The notes beneath the pieces were generated by a model. That model made no database searches, had not been told where the DNA came from, and worked only from the letters and a program-made list of their open reading frames with translations. A stretch of 64,000 nt of DNA from JAWMQL01 sp033283165 (GTDB lineage Bacteria > Pseudomonadota > Gammaproteobacteria > Pseudomonadales > Halieaceae): contig JAWMQL010000001.1 of the NCBI GenBank assembly GCA_033283165.1, positions 992,001 through 1,056,000 of the forward strand, in the 5' to 3' direction. Position numbers and translations under genes: made by a program. Positions 10,301 through 22,112 of this stretch are shown here, piece after piece. The first letter of the stretch is position 1. Each line of letters opens with the position of its first letter.

Positions 10301-10753
10301 TTCACGGTACAGGTCATCGGCCTGGTCCACTGCCTGGGCGCTGCCGCCAAAAGCGCTGAGCACGGGCATCTGCCGGGTCAGGCTGGCACAGAAACTGTCG
10401 ATGGTCTTGATATTGAGACGCGCCTGGTCACGGCTCAACTGCCAGCACAATTGTTCACTCCTGGCCAGGGCCGCCAGGGCCAGGTCGCGGGTCGCCTGCT
10501 GGTGAGCTTCCGCGCAGGGCTGCCCGGCCGCGGCGTCTGCCAGGGCCGCCATGACCCGTTCGCGCATCTCGGCGGCTGCCTTGCGCGTAAAGGTGATGGC
10601 CAGCACCTGCTCCGGCCGCTCCACCCGCGACAGCAGCGCGAGCAGGCGCTGGATCAGCAACTCGGTCTTGCCGGATCCGGCCGGGGCAGTCACGCAGAAA
10701 CTCTGGTCTACCTGCAGCGCCTGGCGCCGCTGGTCCGCATCAGCCACGCTCAT
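7379..10753 (-). CDS. AddA-like UvrD/Rep-family helicase with C-terminal PD-(D/E)XK nuclease domain
   Basis: 1124-residue double-strand-break processing enzyme, resembling the AddA/RecB group. SF1A helicase motifs in order: motif I APAGSGKTELLIQRL, motif Ia AITFTRKAAAEMRERV, motif II LVDEFQDTAINQYRL, motif III FIVGDAMQSIYGFRDAN, motif V VMTLHKAKGLEFDHVF, motif VI LLYVGATRAAQQLVL. The C-terminal 200 residues carry a RecB-type nuclease: a His in VVHLALEQL and WIVDYKTSRP with the catalytic Asp and Lys. The ATG at 10753 overlaps the upstream gene's TGA (ATGA) and follows GGAGGTGGAG, so it is preferred over 10795. The two products should act as one AddAB-like helicase-nuclease for recombinational repair. 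Confidence 0.9.
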   Translation of the reverse strand: MSVADADQRRQALQVDQSFCVTAPAGSGKTELLIQRLLALLSRVERPEQVLAITFTRKAAAEMRERVMAALADAAAGQPCAEAHQQATRDLALAALARSEQLCWQLSRDQARLNIKTIDSFCASLTRQMPVLSAFGGSAQAVDQADDLYREAVADLLARLGSDSPESVDLAAVLLHFDNNAQRLERLLIAMLARRDQWLPYMGAHRDPDQAERALAATVEQVVTETLAPLAPVFAPFSEQLFDLLCYSLDQRGLPRPEHFPRAQAVGVPGWRLLRELLLTRGERGSWRKRLDVTIGFPPGPGEAQQRKDELKAVIAALAEREGLETALKSLDVLPDMDSHSASWDLVVHLSRLLPVLSALLLLVFQRRGLVDHSQVAQAALQALGEDEAPTDLAQRMDYRIEHILVDEFQDTAINQYRLVERLTRGWGEHNEANPDNPRTLFIVGDAMQSIYGFRDANVGLFLLAQERGFNGVVPARLQLLCNFRSRAGLVDWVNGVFSDAFPARDDIRRGQVSFTPALAVKPAAGQAPVQMHAFCGEGAEGQEAAFIVEQLRPLLSDDSVSSIAILGRSRPQLAPLLAALQAAGIAYAAQDIDRLAGSPVVADLMSLCRALANPADRVAWFSLLRAPWCGLDAAALLVLARLGPVPRYRNPWAILAELPAVEALPAAVRKRLAEFCAALEWAAVKRDRLALRVWIEQVWLRLGGPAAATADRHLRDAERFFDLLQEAEQDGIGLDIQWLETRLDKLYASAANAGAKLQVMTLHKAKGLEFDHVFIPALGKGTRSNSRELLLWEEYNSASGERGFLLAADDHSPSGEPSLYNFIRARGARRALLENTRLLYVGATRAAQQLVLSATLQLDATEDWQPGEPLDFRPPAEGSLLAPVWSQFSAAMQVHEPRPAAAPAVEPAPRVLYRLESLPPVEPVTAVTTAEGPNIPARSLNRLDRHVGTVVHLALEQLSGLDSLPASPGAAQVARWRAELRGLGLEGALLDEAQERVIAAVQSTLDDRQYGHWLLAAGHPEARSELPLTMRDGEGRVKDIVLDRTFIDSDTGVRWIVDYKTSRPAAGQDMDSFLLAEAESYRNQLMSYRDALACVDHREIRCALYFAGLGRLQRLPELDYLPG

Positions 10754-13443
10754 GGCTCCACCTCCTGTTCCAGCGCCTCCAGGTCCACCCGGCACAGGGA
10801 GGGCAGACCGCAGTAGTCACAGGCGCCGCGCAGGGGATCTACCTGCGCCTCTCCCTGCTCGAAAGCTCGCGCGAGCCGCGACAGATTACGCTGCCACTCC
10901 TGCAGGAGTTGCTGCCACGTCCCGGCGGCGCTATGGCGCCCGACCGCCTTGTCGATATCGCTGCGCACGCCATCTATGCCCCCGGCTTCGGCCAGGCCCA
11001 GCAAACGTAACTGCCGCGGTTTCAACTCGGCGTAAGCCAGACCTGAAACGGTACCCCCGGCAATGGCATACAGGGGCAGCTGGGGCGCTTTCGGGCGTTC
11101 GCCGAGCCAGTCCGCGAGCCCGTTGCGACTGGTCTTGTAATCGATGATCAGGCGGCCGCCCGCCTGCAATTCATCGATCCTGTCTATCCGCAGGGACAGC
11201 TCCAGCCCCGCCAGTGACACGGACACCTCGCTTTCCAGGTCGATTACCCGGAACGGCGGCCGGGCCAGCTCCAACTGCAGCCACTGGGCCAACAGGGAGT
11301 CCAGGCGAAGGCGCTCCAGGTCGAGTGCCGCCGCGCCCACCAGGGGGCGCAGCCGGGGTCCGTGTTTTTCAATCGCCGCCTCCGCGCTGCGCGCCACCTG
11401 TGTCCGCAAAGCAGCGGCCTCCTGCTGCCGCAGGGTGTCGCTGTCACCCAGCATGCCCCACAGGACAAACAGGGCCTCGTGCACCAGTTCGCCCCGTTCC
11501 GCGGCGCTCAGGCCCACGCGCAGATCCTCCAGGGGTCGGGTTTGCAGTCGTCGCAGGGCAAAGGCCCGAAACGGGCAGTTGGCCTGGTCGGCGAGAGTCG
11601 CGCTACCGCCGTGGAGGGTGTGCCGCTCGTCGTCATCCAGGGCGGGCGCGGGCTCTACCCGCCGGCTTTCCAGGCTTATCCGACGGCGCATGTCTATCCA
11701 GCTTGGGGGCAATGATGCCGGGTCTTCCGACACCGCCTCCTGCGGCCAGTCAGCCAGCAGGGCGCTGGGCAGTTCCGGCACCCCCTCCAGCTCTTTGCAA
11801 TAACTTGCAATCAAGCGATTGGCGCTGTGCAGGAACTGCTGCGTCAGGCGTTCGACGAATCGCCACTCCCGGTCGGGGGTTGCGTGAGGCATGTCGTACC
11901 GGCGCTGTAACGGCAACGGGATAAATGGGTTCGGGCGCGGGGCCGGTGGCCACAGGCTGCCCTGCAGGCCGCATAGCCACAGGTGATCGAAAGCCAGTCC
12001 GGCAGCTTCCAGCGGACCCAGTACCTGCACCGGGCTGTCGGCGGTCTGGGGCTGGGAAGGCTGCCGTTGGCAGCAGAACCGCAGCGCCTGCAGCATGTCC
12101 TCAAAACTTACCGGACCGCTGACCTGGTCATGGGCCGCATACTCCTCCAGGGTGCGATACCAGTGCTCTACCTGCTGGTACTCCAGCGAGTCCAGCGGTC
12201 CGGTCCCGGGCCAGCCCCAGTAATCCAGGATCGCGCAGATGGGTTCCAGCCAGCCCGAGGGTAACAGCCGGAGGCGTCCCAGGCGCAGGTCCGACTGGGC
12301 CGAGAGCACGGCGCCCAGTTGCAGCCCCGGTTCGCTGTCCGCTTTCAATTTGATGGTCGAGGCCAGGTGACGCAGCCGCCCGGGGTCGACCTGGCCCAGA
12401 CCGTCCTCGTACACGCGGGAGATCAGTTTCACACCCAGGTCGGTATGGCCGTCGTCGATCGCGGTGAAGCGCGACTGCAGCAGGGCGGGGACAACCCCCA
12501 GGGGCAGGGTTCCGGTACAGCTGCCCAGTATATCCAGGGCGTCGCGCACCACCGGCACCCGATCCAGGCTCAGGCCGGTGGAAAAATTGACCGGCAGGCT
12601 GCTGTAATTCTCACCCAGGCAGTCGTGCTCGCGTCGCAACAGGTACTCCAGTGGGGCCCGGTCGCGCTGCATGTCCGCCAGTACCACACCCACGGTAGCG
12701 TCTGGATCGGCGCGACGACAGGCCACCACCCAGCGTGCAACAGCAGCCAGTTCGGCCTGCTTGTCCGGATAGGCCCGACAGCTGTACTCCGCAGGTGTGC
12801 CATTACTGTCCAGCGCGACGATTTCCTCTGCCAGCGCGTCAAGGCAGGCCCGGTGCAGGGGCGGAATCTCGTCGAAGTCTGCCAGCAGCAGGCGCAGGCC
12901 GGGCTGGCAACGGGCGTTCTTGGCCAGCTCCGCGAGACAATCCGAGGGCGTCACCAGGCCACCCTCCTCCAGTCGCCGCACAAACTCCCGGCGCCAGCGC
13001 TGGAACGCGGTGCAATCCGCGTCAAAGCCGAATTCCGGCGCCAGTTCCTCGCTATCCGGGTCGAGTTGCCAGCGTATCAGGGTATCGCGGGCACTCGCGG
13101 CCTGCTCCGCGGCGGCGGCCGGGCGCAACAGGCTCAGCTCGATCTCGCCGGCATCCTGCGCGACTACCTGCTGCCACAGCAGTCGGCAGCGAGCGTCGTC
13201 AAGGATTACCCGAGCGGGCACACTTCCTTGCTGCGCCGCCAGGCGCCACCGCTGCAGCAGCCAGACCTCCAGCGGTGCCACCGGCAGCGGCGTCCAGGCC
13301 GCTGGCCCGGACGGATGCTGCAGTTCGTCCCACTGGGCCTTGATTCGGCGGGCCAGGCGCTGGTTGGGGGTAAGTAGGGTGAATCCGCGCTCGATATAGG
13401 GAAGCAGGGGCGCCAGGTTGTACAGTTGCCGGCCGCTGGCCAT
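10750..13443 (-). CDS. AddB-like PD-(D/E)XK nuclease subunit with probable Fe-S staple
   Basis: 897-residue protein of the family usually called probable DNA repair protein/PD-(D/E)XK nuclease, the AddB partner of the following helicase. The N-terminal two thirds resemble an inactivated UvrD-like helicase, with no Walker A lysine visible. The C-terminal nuclease shows GELVHEAL, LRIDRIDEL and LIIDYKTSRNG. One Cys in DQANCPFRAFALRR lies before the nuclease, and three lie at the end in ACDYCGLPSLCR. This is the 1+3 cysteine layout that holds a 4Fe-4S cluster in AddB and related nucleases (family knowledge; the cluster itself is inferred). Overlaps the helicase gene by 4 bp. Confidence 0.85.
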   Translation of the reverse strand: MASGRQLYNLAPLLPYIERGFTLLTPNQRLARRIKAQWDELQHPSGPAAWTPLPVAPLEVWLLQRWRLAAQQGSVPARVILDDARCRLLWQQVVAQDAGEIELSLLRPAAAAEQAASARDTLIRWQLDPDSEELAPEFGFDADCTAFQRWRREFVRRLEEGGLVTPSDCLAELAKNARCQPGLRLLLADFDEIPPLHRACLDALAEEIVALDSNGTPAEYSCRAYPDKQAELAAVARWVVACRRADPDATVGVVLADMQRDRAPLEYLLRREHDCLGENYSSLPVNFSTGLSLDRVPVVRDALDILGSCTGTLPLGVVPALLQSRFTAIDDGHTDLGVKLISRVYEDGLGQVDPGRLRHLASTIKLKADSEPGLQLGAVLSAQSDLRLGRLRLLPSGWLEPICAILDYWGWPGTGPLDSLEYQQVEHWYRTLEEYAAHDQVSGPVSFEDMLQALRFCCQRQPSQPQTADSPVQVLGPLEAAGLAFDHLWLCGLQGSLWPPAPRPNPFIPLPLQRRYDMPHATPDREWRFVERLTQQFLHSANRLIASYCKELEGVPELPSALLADWPQEAVSEDPASLPPSWIDMRRRISLESRRVEPAPALDDDERHTLHGGSATLADQANCPFRAFALRRLQTRPLEDLRVGLSAAERGELVHEALFVLWGMLGDSDTLRQQEAAALRTQVARSAEAAIEKHGPRLRPLVGAAALDLERLRLDSLLAQWLQLELARPPFRVIDLESEVSVSLAGLELSLRIDRIDELQAGGRLIIDYKTSRNGLADWLGERPKAPQLPLYAIAGGTVSGLAYAELKPRQLRLLGLAEAGGIDGVRSDIDKAVGRHSAAGTWQQLLQEWQRNLSRLARAFEQGEAQVDPLRGACDYCGLPSLCRVDLEALEQEVEP

Positions 13444-13526
13444 CGAATCTCCCGTGCACTAGAATGTCGCGCCCCGCGCTGCGCCGCCGCAGCCCGGGGA
13501 TGAATTACTGTATCAGGTCACCAGCG

Positions 13527-14594
13527 ATGAGCAATATCGAAGTTTACAACGTCAATGTCGCCGCCCAGGATGTTCTTGTCACCCCGGAGCAGCTGAAGAG
13601 CGCCTTACCCCTGTCGGAGGCCGCCCACGACGTGGTGGTCGACAGCCGCCAGGCCATCTGGGACATCCTGGACCGCAAGGACCACCGGATTTTCGTGGTG
13701 GTGGGTCCCTGTTCCATCCACGATCCGGGCGCCGCGCTGGACTATGCCCGACGCCTGAAAGCACTGGCGGACGAATTGTCCGACACGCTGTACATTGTGA
13801 TGCGGGTGTATTTTGAAAAGCCCCGCACCACGGTGGGCTGGAAAGGCCTGATCAACGATCCCCATCTCGACGATTCGTTCAAGATCGAGGAAGGTCTGCA
13901 CATCGGCCGGCGACTGCTGCTGGACATCCTGGAGTTGGGCCTGCCGACCTCGACAGAGGCCCTGGACCCCATTTCTCCCCAGTACCTGCAGGACCTCATC
14001 AGCTGGAGTGCGATCGGGGCGCGCACCACCGAGTCGCAGACCCACCGGGAAATGGCCAGCGGCCTGTCCTCCGCGGTGGGCTTCAAGAACGGCACCGACG
14101 GCAGCCTGACCGTGGCCACGAACGCGCTGAACTCGGTGGCCAACCCGCACCGCTTCCTGGGTATCAACGCCCAGGGACAGGTGTCGGTCTTCACCACCCG
14201 CGGCAACCGTTACGGTCACATCGTGTTGCGCGGCGGCAGCGCCGGCCCGAACTACGATTCAGTACACATCAAACTGTGCGAGGAAGCACTGGAGAAGGCT
14301 GGAATCGCGCCGAACATTATGGTCGACTGCAGCCACGCCAACTCCAATAAACAGCCGGAACTGCAACCGCTGGTAGTTGAAAATGTGGGCAATCAGGTGC
14401 TGGAGGGCAATCGCTCCATCGTCGGCCTGATGATCGAAAGTAACCTGAAAGCCGGTAACCAGGCCATCCCGGAAAACCTGGATGACCTGGAATACGGGGT
14501 TTCAGTCACCGACGGCTGCATCGACTGGGAGACGACCGAGAGCTGCCTGCGCGAACTGCGCGACAAACTGAAAGACGTACTGCCGCGACGCTGA
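13527..14594 (+). CDS. 3-deoxy-7-phosphoheptulonate (DAHP) synthase, class I (AroF/G/H type)
   Basis: 355-residue first enzyme of the shikimate pathway, condensing phosphoenolpyruvate with erythrose 4-phosphate. Signatures: VVVGPCSIHDPGAALDYA, RVYFEKPRTTVGWKGLINDP, GARTTESQTHREMASGLS, VGFKNGTDGS and MVDCSHANSNK, which contain the metal and phosphate ligands. I chose the ATG at 13527 (MSNIEVYNVN), which gives the standard length; the frame is open upstream to 13464 but that stretch looks non-coding. Which aromatic amino acid inhibits it cannot be read from these motifs. Divergent from the AddAB-like operon; a TAGAAT hexamer at 13460-13465 is a possible -10 box. Confidence 0.95.
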   Translation: MSNIEVYNVNVAAQDVLVTPEQLKSALPLSEAAHDVVVDSRQAIWDILDRKDHRIFVVVGPCSIHDPGAALDYARRLKALADELSDTLYIVMRVYFEKPRTTVGWKGLINDPHLDDSFKIEEGLHIGRRLLLDILELGLPTSTEALDPISPQYLQDLISWSAIGARTTESQTHREMASGLSSAVGFKNGTDGSLTVATNALNSVANPHRFLGINAQGQVSVFTTRGNRYGHIVLRGGSAGPNYDSVHIKLCEEALEKAGIAPNIMVDCSHANSNKQPELQPLVVENVGNQVLEGNRSIVGLMIESNLKAGNQAIPENLDDLEYGVSVTDGCIDWETTESCLRELRDKLKDVLPRR

Positions 14595-14612
14595 CCTGAT
14601 CAGGGGGACAGC

Positions 14613-15191
14613 TTACTGGTAATAGGCGTTAGCGTTATCGGTGTGGTCGGTCATGTCGCGCACACCCTTGAGCTGCGGCAGTTGCTCCAGCAGGGTCTTC
14701 TCCACCCCGTCCTTGAGGGTCAGGTCTACCGCACTGCAGCCCTGGCAACCGCCGCCGAAGCGCAGGATCGCATACCGATCCTCGGTTACCTCCACCAGAC
14801 TGACCTCGCCACCGTGTGCAGCCAGGGCGGGGTTCACCTCGTTGTACAGCACGTAGTTGATGCGGTCCTCGATGGGGCTGTTCTCGTCCACCCGGGGCAT
14901 CTTGGCATTGGGCGCCTTGATGGTGAGCTGGCCACCCATCCGGTCCTTGGCGTAGTCGACCAGCGCGTCCTCCAAAAATGGCAGGCTGCGACCGTCAAAC
15001 CAGGCGGTGAACTGGTCGAACTTGCGTTCCTCGTCCCCCTCCTGCACATCGCCATCACGGCAGTAGGCAATACAGGTTTCCGCCCGCGGTGTACCGGGTT
15101 GGTTGATGAAAACCCTGACACCCAGGGCATCTTCCTGCTTGGACAGGAGTTCTGCCAGGTAACCCTGGGCAGATTCAGTAATCGTAATCAT
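14613..15191 (-). CDS. nfuA: Fe/S biogenesis protein NfuA
   Basis: 192 residues: an N-terminal degenerate A-type (HesB-like) domain fused to a C-terminal Nfu domain. The cluster-binding CxxC is seen in GGGCQGCSAVDLTLKDGVE. The N-terminal half starts MITITESAQGYLAELL, typical of NfuA, and lacks the three scaffold cysteines of a true A-type protein, as expected. The protein receives and passes on 4Fe-4S clusters to apo-enzymes. Length equals E. coli NfuA. Convergent with the DAHP synthase gene across 18 bp. Confidence 0.95.
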   Translation of the reverse strand: MITITESAQGYLAELLSKQEDALGVRVFINQPGTPRAETCIAYCRDGDVQEGDEERKFDQFTAWFDGRSLPFLEDALVDYAKDRMGGQLTIKAPNAKMPRVDENSPIEDRINYVLYNEVNPALAAHGGEVSLVEVTEDRYAILRFGGGCQGCSAVDLTLKDGVEKTLLEQLPQLKGVRDMTDHTDNANAYYQ

Positions 15192-15348
15192 ACAGCGCTC
15201 TTCCTACTCAATCTGAGCAAATTAGTCAGGTATTTTACCAGAACTCTATGATGAGGGCACAATCGCCGCAGGACAAGGGTCAGCACCAAAGTCCCGGCGG
15301 CCGGCGCCGGGAGTTCGTCTGCAGGGCAATTTCCTTTGCAAGCAGCGT

Positions 15349-15582
15349 GTGCCGCATGCTGCGCTAGACTTACCACAACTGCCATCTCCAGGGCAGCAGT
15401 GGAGGAAATCGCGATGCTATGCCGAGACCCCAGAGGGGTTCAGCGACTGGGTTACGCTGAGCGCTGGCCGGCTGCACCGGGACAAACAGGCTATCGACGG
15501 TGTCCTTGTCTGGGGCGACCCGCGCGCGCCGGCCAGTAACCCGATCAATCACACCGGGACCTTCAACGCCGTGCGGCGCTGA
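15349..15582 (+). CDS. Possible small hypothetical protein or remnant of one
   Basis: A 77-codon open frame begins with GTG at 15349. The latter half (from about 15418) has the strong third-position GC bias of real genes here, and amino acids such as ETPEGFSDWVTLSAGRL that look protein-like. There is no good start in this part: the AGG-rich Shine-Dalgarno-like sequence at 15401-15406 precedes ATGs in other frames. I do not recognise a family. It could be a decayed gene or a chance frame. Confidence 0.22.
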   Translation: MPHAALDLPQLPSPGQQWRKSRCYAETPEGFSDWVTLSAGRLHRDKQAIDGVLVWGDPRAPASNPINHTGTFNAVRR

Positions 15583-15666
15583 TCAGCCCACAGGGCCAGT
15601 TCTTTACCCAGATTTCGCATGAAGACCTTGCGCATACGCCAGCTGCGCTCGTGCCGGTCAGGTTTG

Positions 15667-15675
15667 TGCTAGAAT
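15667..15675 (+). promoter_or_regulatory. Probable metH promoter, extended -10
   Basis: TGCTAGAAT at 15667-15675 is an extended -10 element (TGn plus TAGAAT). It lies 39 bp before the metH ATG. No matching -35 hexamer is visible at 17 bp, as is common for extended -10 promoters. Confidence 0.4.
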
Positions 15676-15714
15676 ACGCCGCTTTTTTCACCCTGCCACC
15701 GGACCGACATCGCC

Positions 15715-19407
<3,693 letters not shown>

Positions 19408-19432
19408 TACTACACAAGGGAGCCGCCCGGCT

Positions 19433-19669
19433 ATGAGCGACAATCAGCAGCAACCGGATCAGGAAGACAAGCGGCGGGTGGGGCCCTTGCAGGTGATCGG
19501 CAGTGTGTTCGCTGCCGGTCTGGGCGTACAGAGCAGTAAAAACCGCGAGCGGGATTTCAAACAGGGCCGCCTTGGCGTGTTTATCGCCGCCGGGCTGATA
19601 TTTACCCTGCTATTTATCGGCACCGTGTATACCGTGGTACAGCTGGTGCTGAAAAACGCGGGGCACTGA
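19433..19669 (+). CDS. DUF2970 small membrane protein
   Basis: 78 residues. A charged, glutamine-rich cytoplasmic N-terminus is followed by GPLQVIGSVFAAGLGVQSSKNRERDF, which is the DUF2970 signature, and one transmembrane helix (about 48-70). The function of DUF2970 proteins is not known. They are often found in gammaproteobacteria as single-span inner-membrane proteins. Probably co-transcribed with metH. Confidence 0.8.
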   Translation: MSDNQQQPDQEDKRRVGPLQVIGSVFAAGLGVQSSKNRERDFKQGRLGVFIAAGLIFTLLFIGTVYTVVQLVLKNAGH

Positions 19670-19688
19670 GTGCCCCACGAACGGGAAC

Positions 19689-19811
19689 TCAGGAGGGCAT
19701 GCCGGACAGCCAGATGTAGAGGCTGAGTACTACCAGGGCAATAATGGCGGTGGCGGCGATTGCATCGGCGTTACCGTCCGCTTCGCGGGCTTTGTTCAGG
19801 TCTTCGGACAT
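19689..19811 (-). CDS. 40-residue single-span membrane microprotein
   Basis: Reads MSEDLNKAREADGNADAIAA, then a hydrophobic helix TAIIALVVLSLYIWLSG, ending MPS and a TGA stop. A GGAGA Shine-Dalgarno lies 5 bases before the ATG, and codon use matches the neighbours. The shape (acidic hydrophilic N-terminus, one C-terminal helix) is that of small inner-membrane regulatory proteins. No function can be assigned. It lies convergent to DUF2970, with its promoter toward the sulfite reductase gene. Confidence 0.6.
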   Translation of the reverse strand: MSEDLNKAREADGNADAIAATAIIALVVLSLYIWLSGMPS

Positions 19812-19996
19812 GGATATCTCCATCGCTGGGCGTGTGAAAGGGGCGCATTATACCAACTCCTGCGTCAATCCCAAGGTTTCTATCCCGGTTCTAACCTTAT
19901 GAAAAACTTGACTAATTGTGGGGCACTCATTTCTGCTAAGGTAGCGCCTCCCCAGGACCGGGGCGCCTGACGGCGGCGCTCCCATCAGGTAGTTTT

Positions 19997-21661
19997 ATGT
20001 ACATTTACGACGAGTACGACCAGAAAATCGTGGATGAGCGGGTGGCGCAGTTCCGCGACCAGACCGCCCGCTTCCTGGCCGGAAAAATGACCGACGAGCA
20101 GTTCCTGCCCCTGCGCCTGCAAAACGGCCTTTACATCCAGCGCCTGGCGCCCATGCTCCGCATCGCGGTGCCCTATGGGCTGCTCAACAGCACCCAGCTG
20201 CGCAAGCTGGCTCACATCACGCGGGACTACGACAAGGGTTACGCCCATATCAGTACGCGCCAGAATATCCAGCTGAACTGGCCGCTGCTGGAGGAAGTGC
20301 CCGATATCCTGGCGGAGCTGGCGTCGGTGCAGATGCATGCGATCCAGACCTCGGGCAACTGTATCCGCAACACCACTACCGACCAGTTTGCCGGGGTGGC
20401 CGCCGACGAGCTGGAGGACCCGCGCCCCTGGTGTGAAATCATCCGCCAATGGTCCACCCTGCACCCGGAATTCGCCTTTCTGCCGCGCAAGTTCAAGATT
20501 GCGGTCTGCGGCACCAGCGAAGACCGGGCCGCCATCCACACCCACGATATCGGGGTGGAACTGGTGGCCAACGCACAGGGCGAGGTGGGCTTCAGGGTCC
20601 TGGCCGGCGGCGGGCTGGGCAGAACGCCGGTGATCGGTTCCGTGATCTGCGACTGGTTGGAGAAAAGGCACCTGCTGACCTACCTGGAGGCCATCCTGCG
20701 GGTCTACAACCAGCACGGACGGCGCGACAATAAATACAAGGCGCGCATCAAGATCCTGGTCCGGGCCATGGGTGTGGATGCCTTTCGCGAGGCAGTGGAA
20801 GCCGAGTGGACCCCGATCAAGGATGGGCCAACCACCCTCACCGGGGAGGAGATCGAACGGGCAAAATCCTTCTTCACCGCCCCCGACTACGCCGCCATCG
20901 ACGGTGCAGCGAGCAGTGAAGCCCTGACCGCGCAGGCAGAGTCCGACCCGATATTTGGTAACTGGGTGAAGCGCAATACCCGCCCCCACCGCGTGCCGGG
21001 CTACCGTGCGGTGACCGTGTCGCTGAAAGCGACAGGCTACGCGCCGGGGGATATCACCGACCGCCAGCTGGAACTGGTCGCCGACCTGGCAGACCAATAT
21101 GCTTTCGGCGAGGCCCGCACCACCCACGAGCAGAACCTGGTGCTGGCCGATGTGCGGGAGGATGAACTCTACCCGCTGTGGCGAGCCCTGCAGGGCGCCG
21201 GCCTGGCCACGGCCAACATCGGTTACCTGACCGATATGATCTGTTGCCCCGGGGGCGACTTCTGCTCCCTGGCCAACGCCAAGTCGATTCCCGTCGCCGA
21301 GGCGATCCAGCAGCGCTTCGAGGACCTGGACTACGTCTACGATCTGGGCCCGATCGACCTGAACATCTCGGGCTGCATGAACGCCTGTGGCCACCACCAC
21401 ATCGGCCACATCGGTGTCCTTGGGGTGGACAAGAAAGGCGAGGAGTTCTACCAGGTCTGTCTCGGCGGCAGCCAGGCCAAGGACGCCGCCATTGCCAAAA
21501 TACTCGGCCCGTCCTTCAAGCAGGAGGACATGCCCGAGGTGATCGCAAAAATTCTCACGACCTACCTGGACTTGCGGCAGGAGGAGGAGACATTCCTGGG
21601 CACCTACCAGCGGGTAGGTCTCGATCCGTTCAAGGAACGCGTTTATGCCAAAGCTGATTAG
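19997..21661 (+). CDS. cysI: Nitrite/sulfite reductase, sirohaem-4Fe-4S hemoprotein (CysI type)
   Basis: 554 residues. Reduces sulfite to sulfide in assimilation; the ferredoxin-type family also contains nitrite reductases. Duplicated NiR/SiR half domains are present: STRQNIQLNWP in the first, and the Arg/Lys-rich sirohaem pocket RTTHEQNLVLADV in the second. Cluster cysteines are in DMICCPGGDFCSLAN (about residues 415-422) and SGCMNACGHHHIGHIG (about 460-464). The 17-bp overlap with a DUF934 gene is the usual arrangement for assimilatory sulfite reductases in Pseudomonas-like bacteria, which favours sulfite over nitrite as substrate. A GC-rich hairpin at 19960-19982 lies in the leader. Confidence 0.93.
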   Translation: MYIYDEYDQKIVDERVAQFRDQTARFLAGKMTDEQFLPLRLQNGLYIQRLAPMLRIAVPYGLLNSTQLRKLAHITRDYDKGYAHISTRQNIQLNWPLLEEVPDILAELASVQMHAIQTSGNCIRNTTTDQFAGVAADELEDPRPWCEIIRQWSTLHPEFAFLPRKFKIAVCGTSEDRAAIHTHDIGVELVANAQGEVGFRVLAGGGLGRTPVIGSVICDWLEKRHLLTYLEAILRVYNQHGRRDNKYKARIKILVRAMGVDAFREAVEAEWTPIKDGPTTLTGEEIERAKSFFTAPDYAAIDGAASSEALTAQAESDPIFGNWVKRNTRPHRVPGYRAVTVSLKATGYAPGDITDRQLELVADLADQYAFGEARTTHEQNLVLADVREDELYPLWRALQGAGLATANIGYLTDMICCPGGDFCSLANAKSIPVAEAIQQRFEDLDYVYDLGPIDLNISGCMNACGHHHIGHIGVLGVDKKGEEFYQVCLGGSQAKDAAIAKILGPSFKQEDMPEVIAKILTTYLDLRQEEETFLGTYQRVGLDPFKERVYAKAD

Positions 21662-22097
21662 AGACGGGGCGATTACAGAGGACCACTGGTTACCGGCGGA
21701 CGGCGACCAACCCGGTCCGAACAACATTCCCACCCTGGCCCAGTGGCGCGAAGACGCTGCCGGAGCGGTCCAACTGGAGCCCGGCGACGGGGTCACTGAC
21801 CTGTTACCGGCGCTCGACAGCCTGCAACTGGTGGCGATCAATTTCCCCGTTTTCACCGACGGGCGCGGTTTTTCCTACGCCAGGGAGCTGCGCCAGCGCG
21901 GTTACCGGGGAGAAATTCGCGCCCTCGGCAATTTCCTGCGCGACCAGATGACCTATCTATCGCGCTGTGGCTTCAACGCCTTCCAGTCGCAGAGCGACAG
22001 CGAATTGCAGGAGGCACTGGACAGCCTCGATGACTTCAGCGTGCACTACCAGGGATCGGCTAATCAGCCGGAACCCCTGTTCCGCCGCCGCGCCTGA
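21645..22097 (+). CDS. DUF934 family protein, sulfite reductase partner
   Basis: 150 residues. N-terminal MPKLIRDGAITEDHW and the segment INFPVFTDGRGFSYARELRQRGYRGEIRA is cut here to its key part FTDGRGFSYAR, the DUF934 hallmark. Genes of this family sit directly behind cysI-type reductases and are thought to assist sulfite reduction, perhaps as a small subunit or electron-transfer partner (family association, not proven). The start lies inside cysI with AAGGAA 7 bases upstream, so the two are translationally coupled. Confidence 0.88.
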   Translation: MPKLIRDGAITEDHWLPADGDQPGPNNIPTLAQWREDAAGAVQLEPGDGVTDLLPALDSLQLVAINFPVFTDGRGFSYARELRQRGYRGEIRALGNFLRDQMTYLSRCGFNAFQSQSDSELQEALDSLDDFSVHYQGSANQPEPLFRRRA

Positions 22098-22112
22098 GTT
22101 TACACTGCCGGG

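Larger units (their letters stand above)
15192..15714. other. 523-bp intergenic region between nfuA and metH
   Basis: Holds the divergent promoters of nfuA and metH. A weak coding-like frame (15349-15582) is listed separately. Several local stem-loops can be drawn, for example TTCAGCG with CGCTGAG around 15439-15462. I looked for a cobalamin or SAH riboswitch core upstream of metH and could not recognise one. Confidence 0.5.

Noticed and set aside
15192..15714. Cobalamin or SAH riboswitch before metH
   Set aside because: The conserved cores of these riboswitches could not be found on the plus strand.
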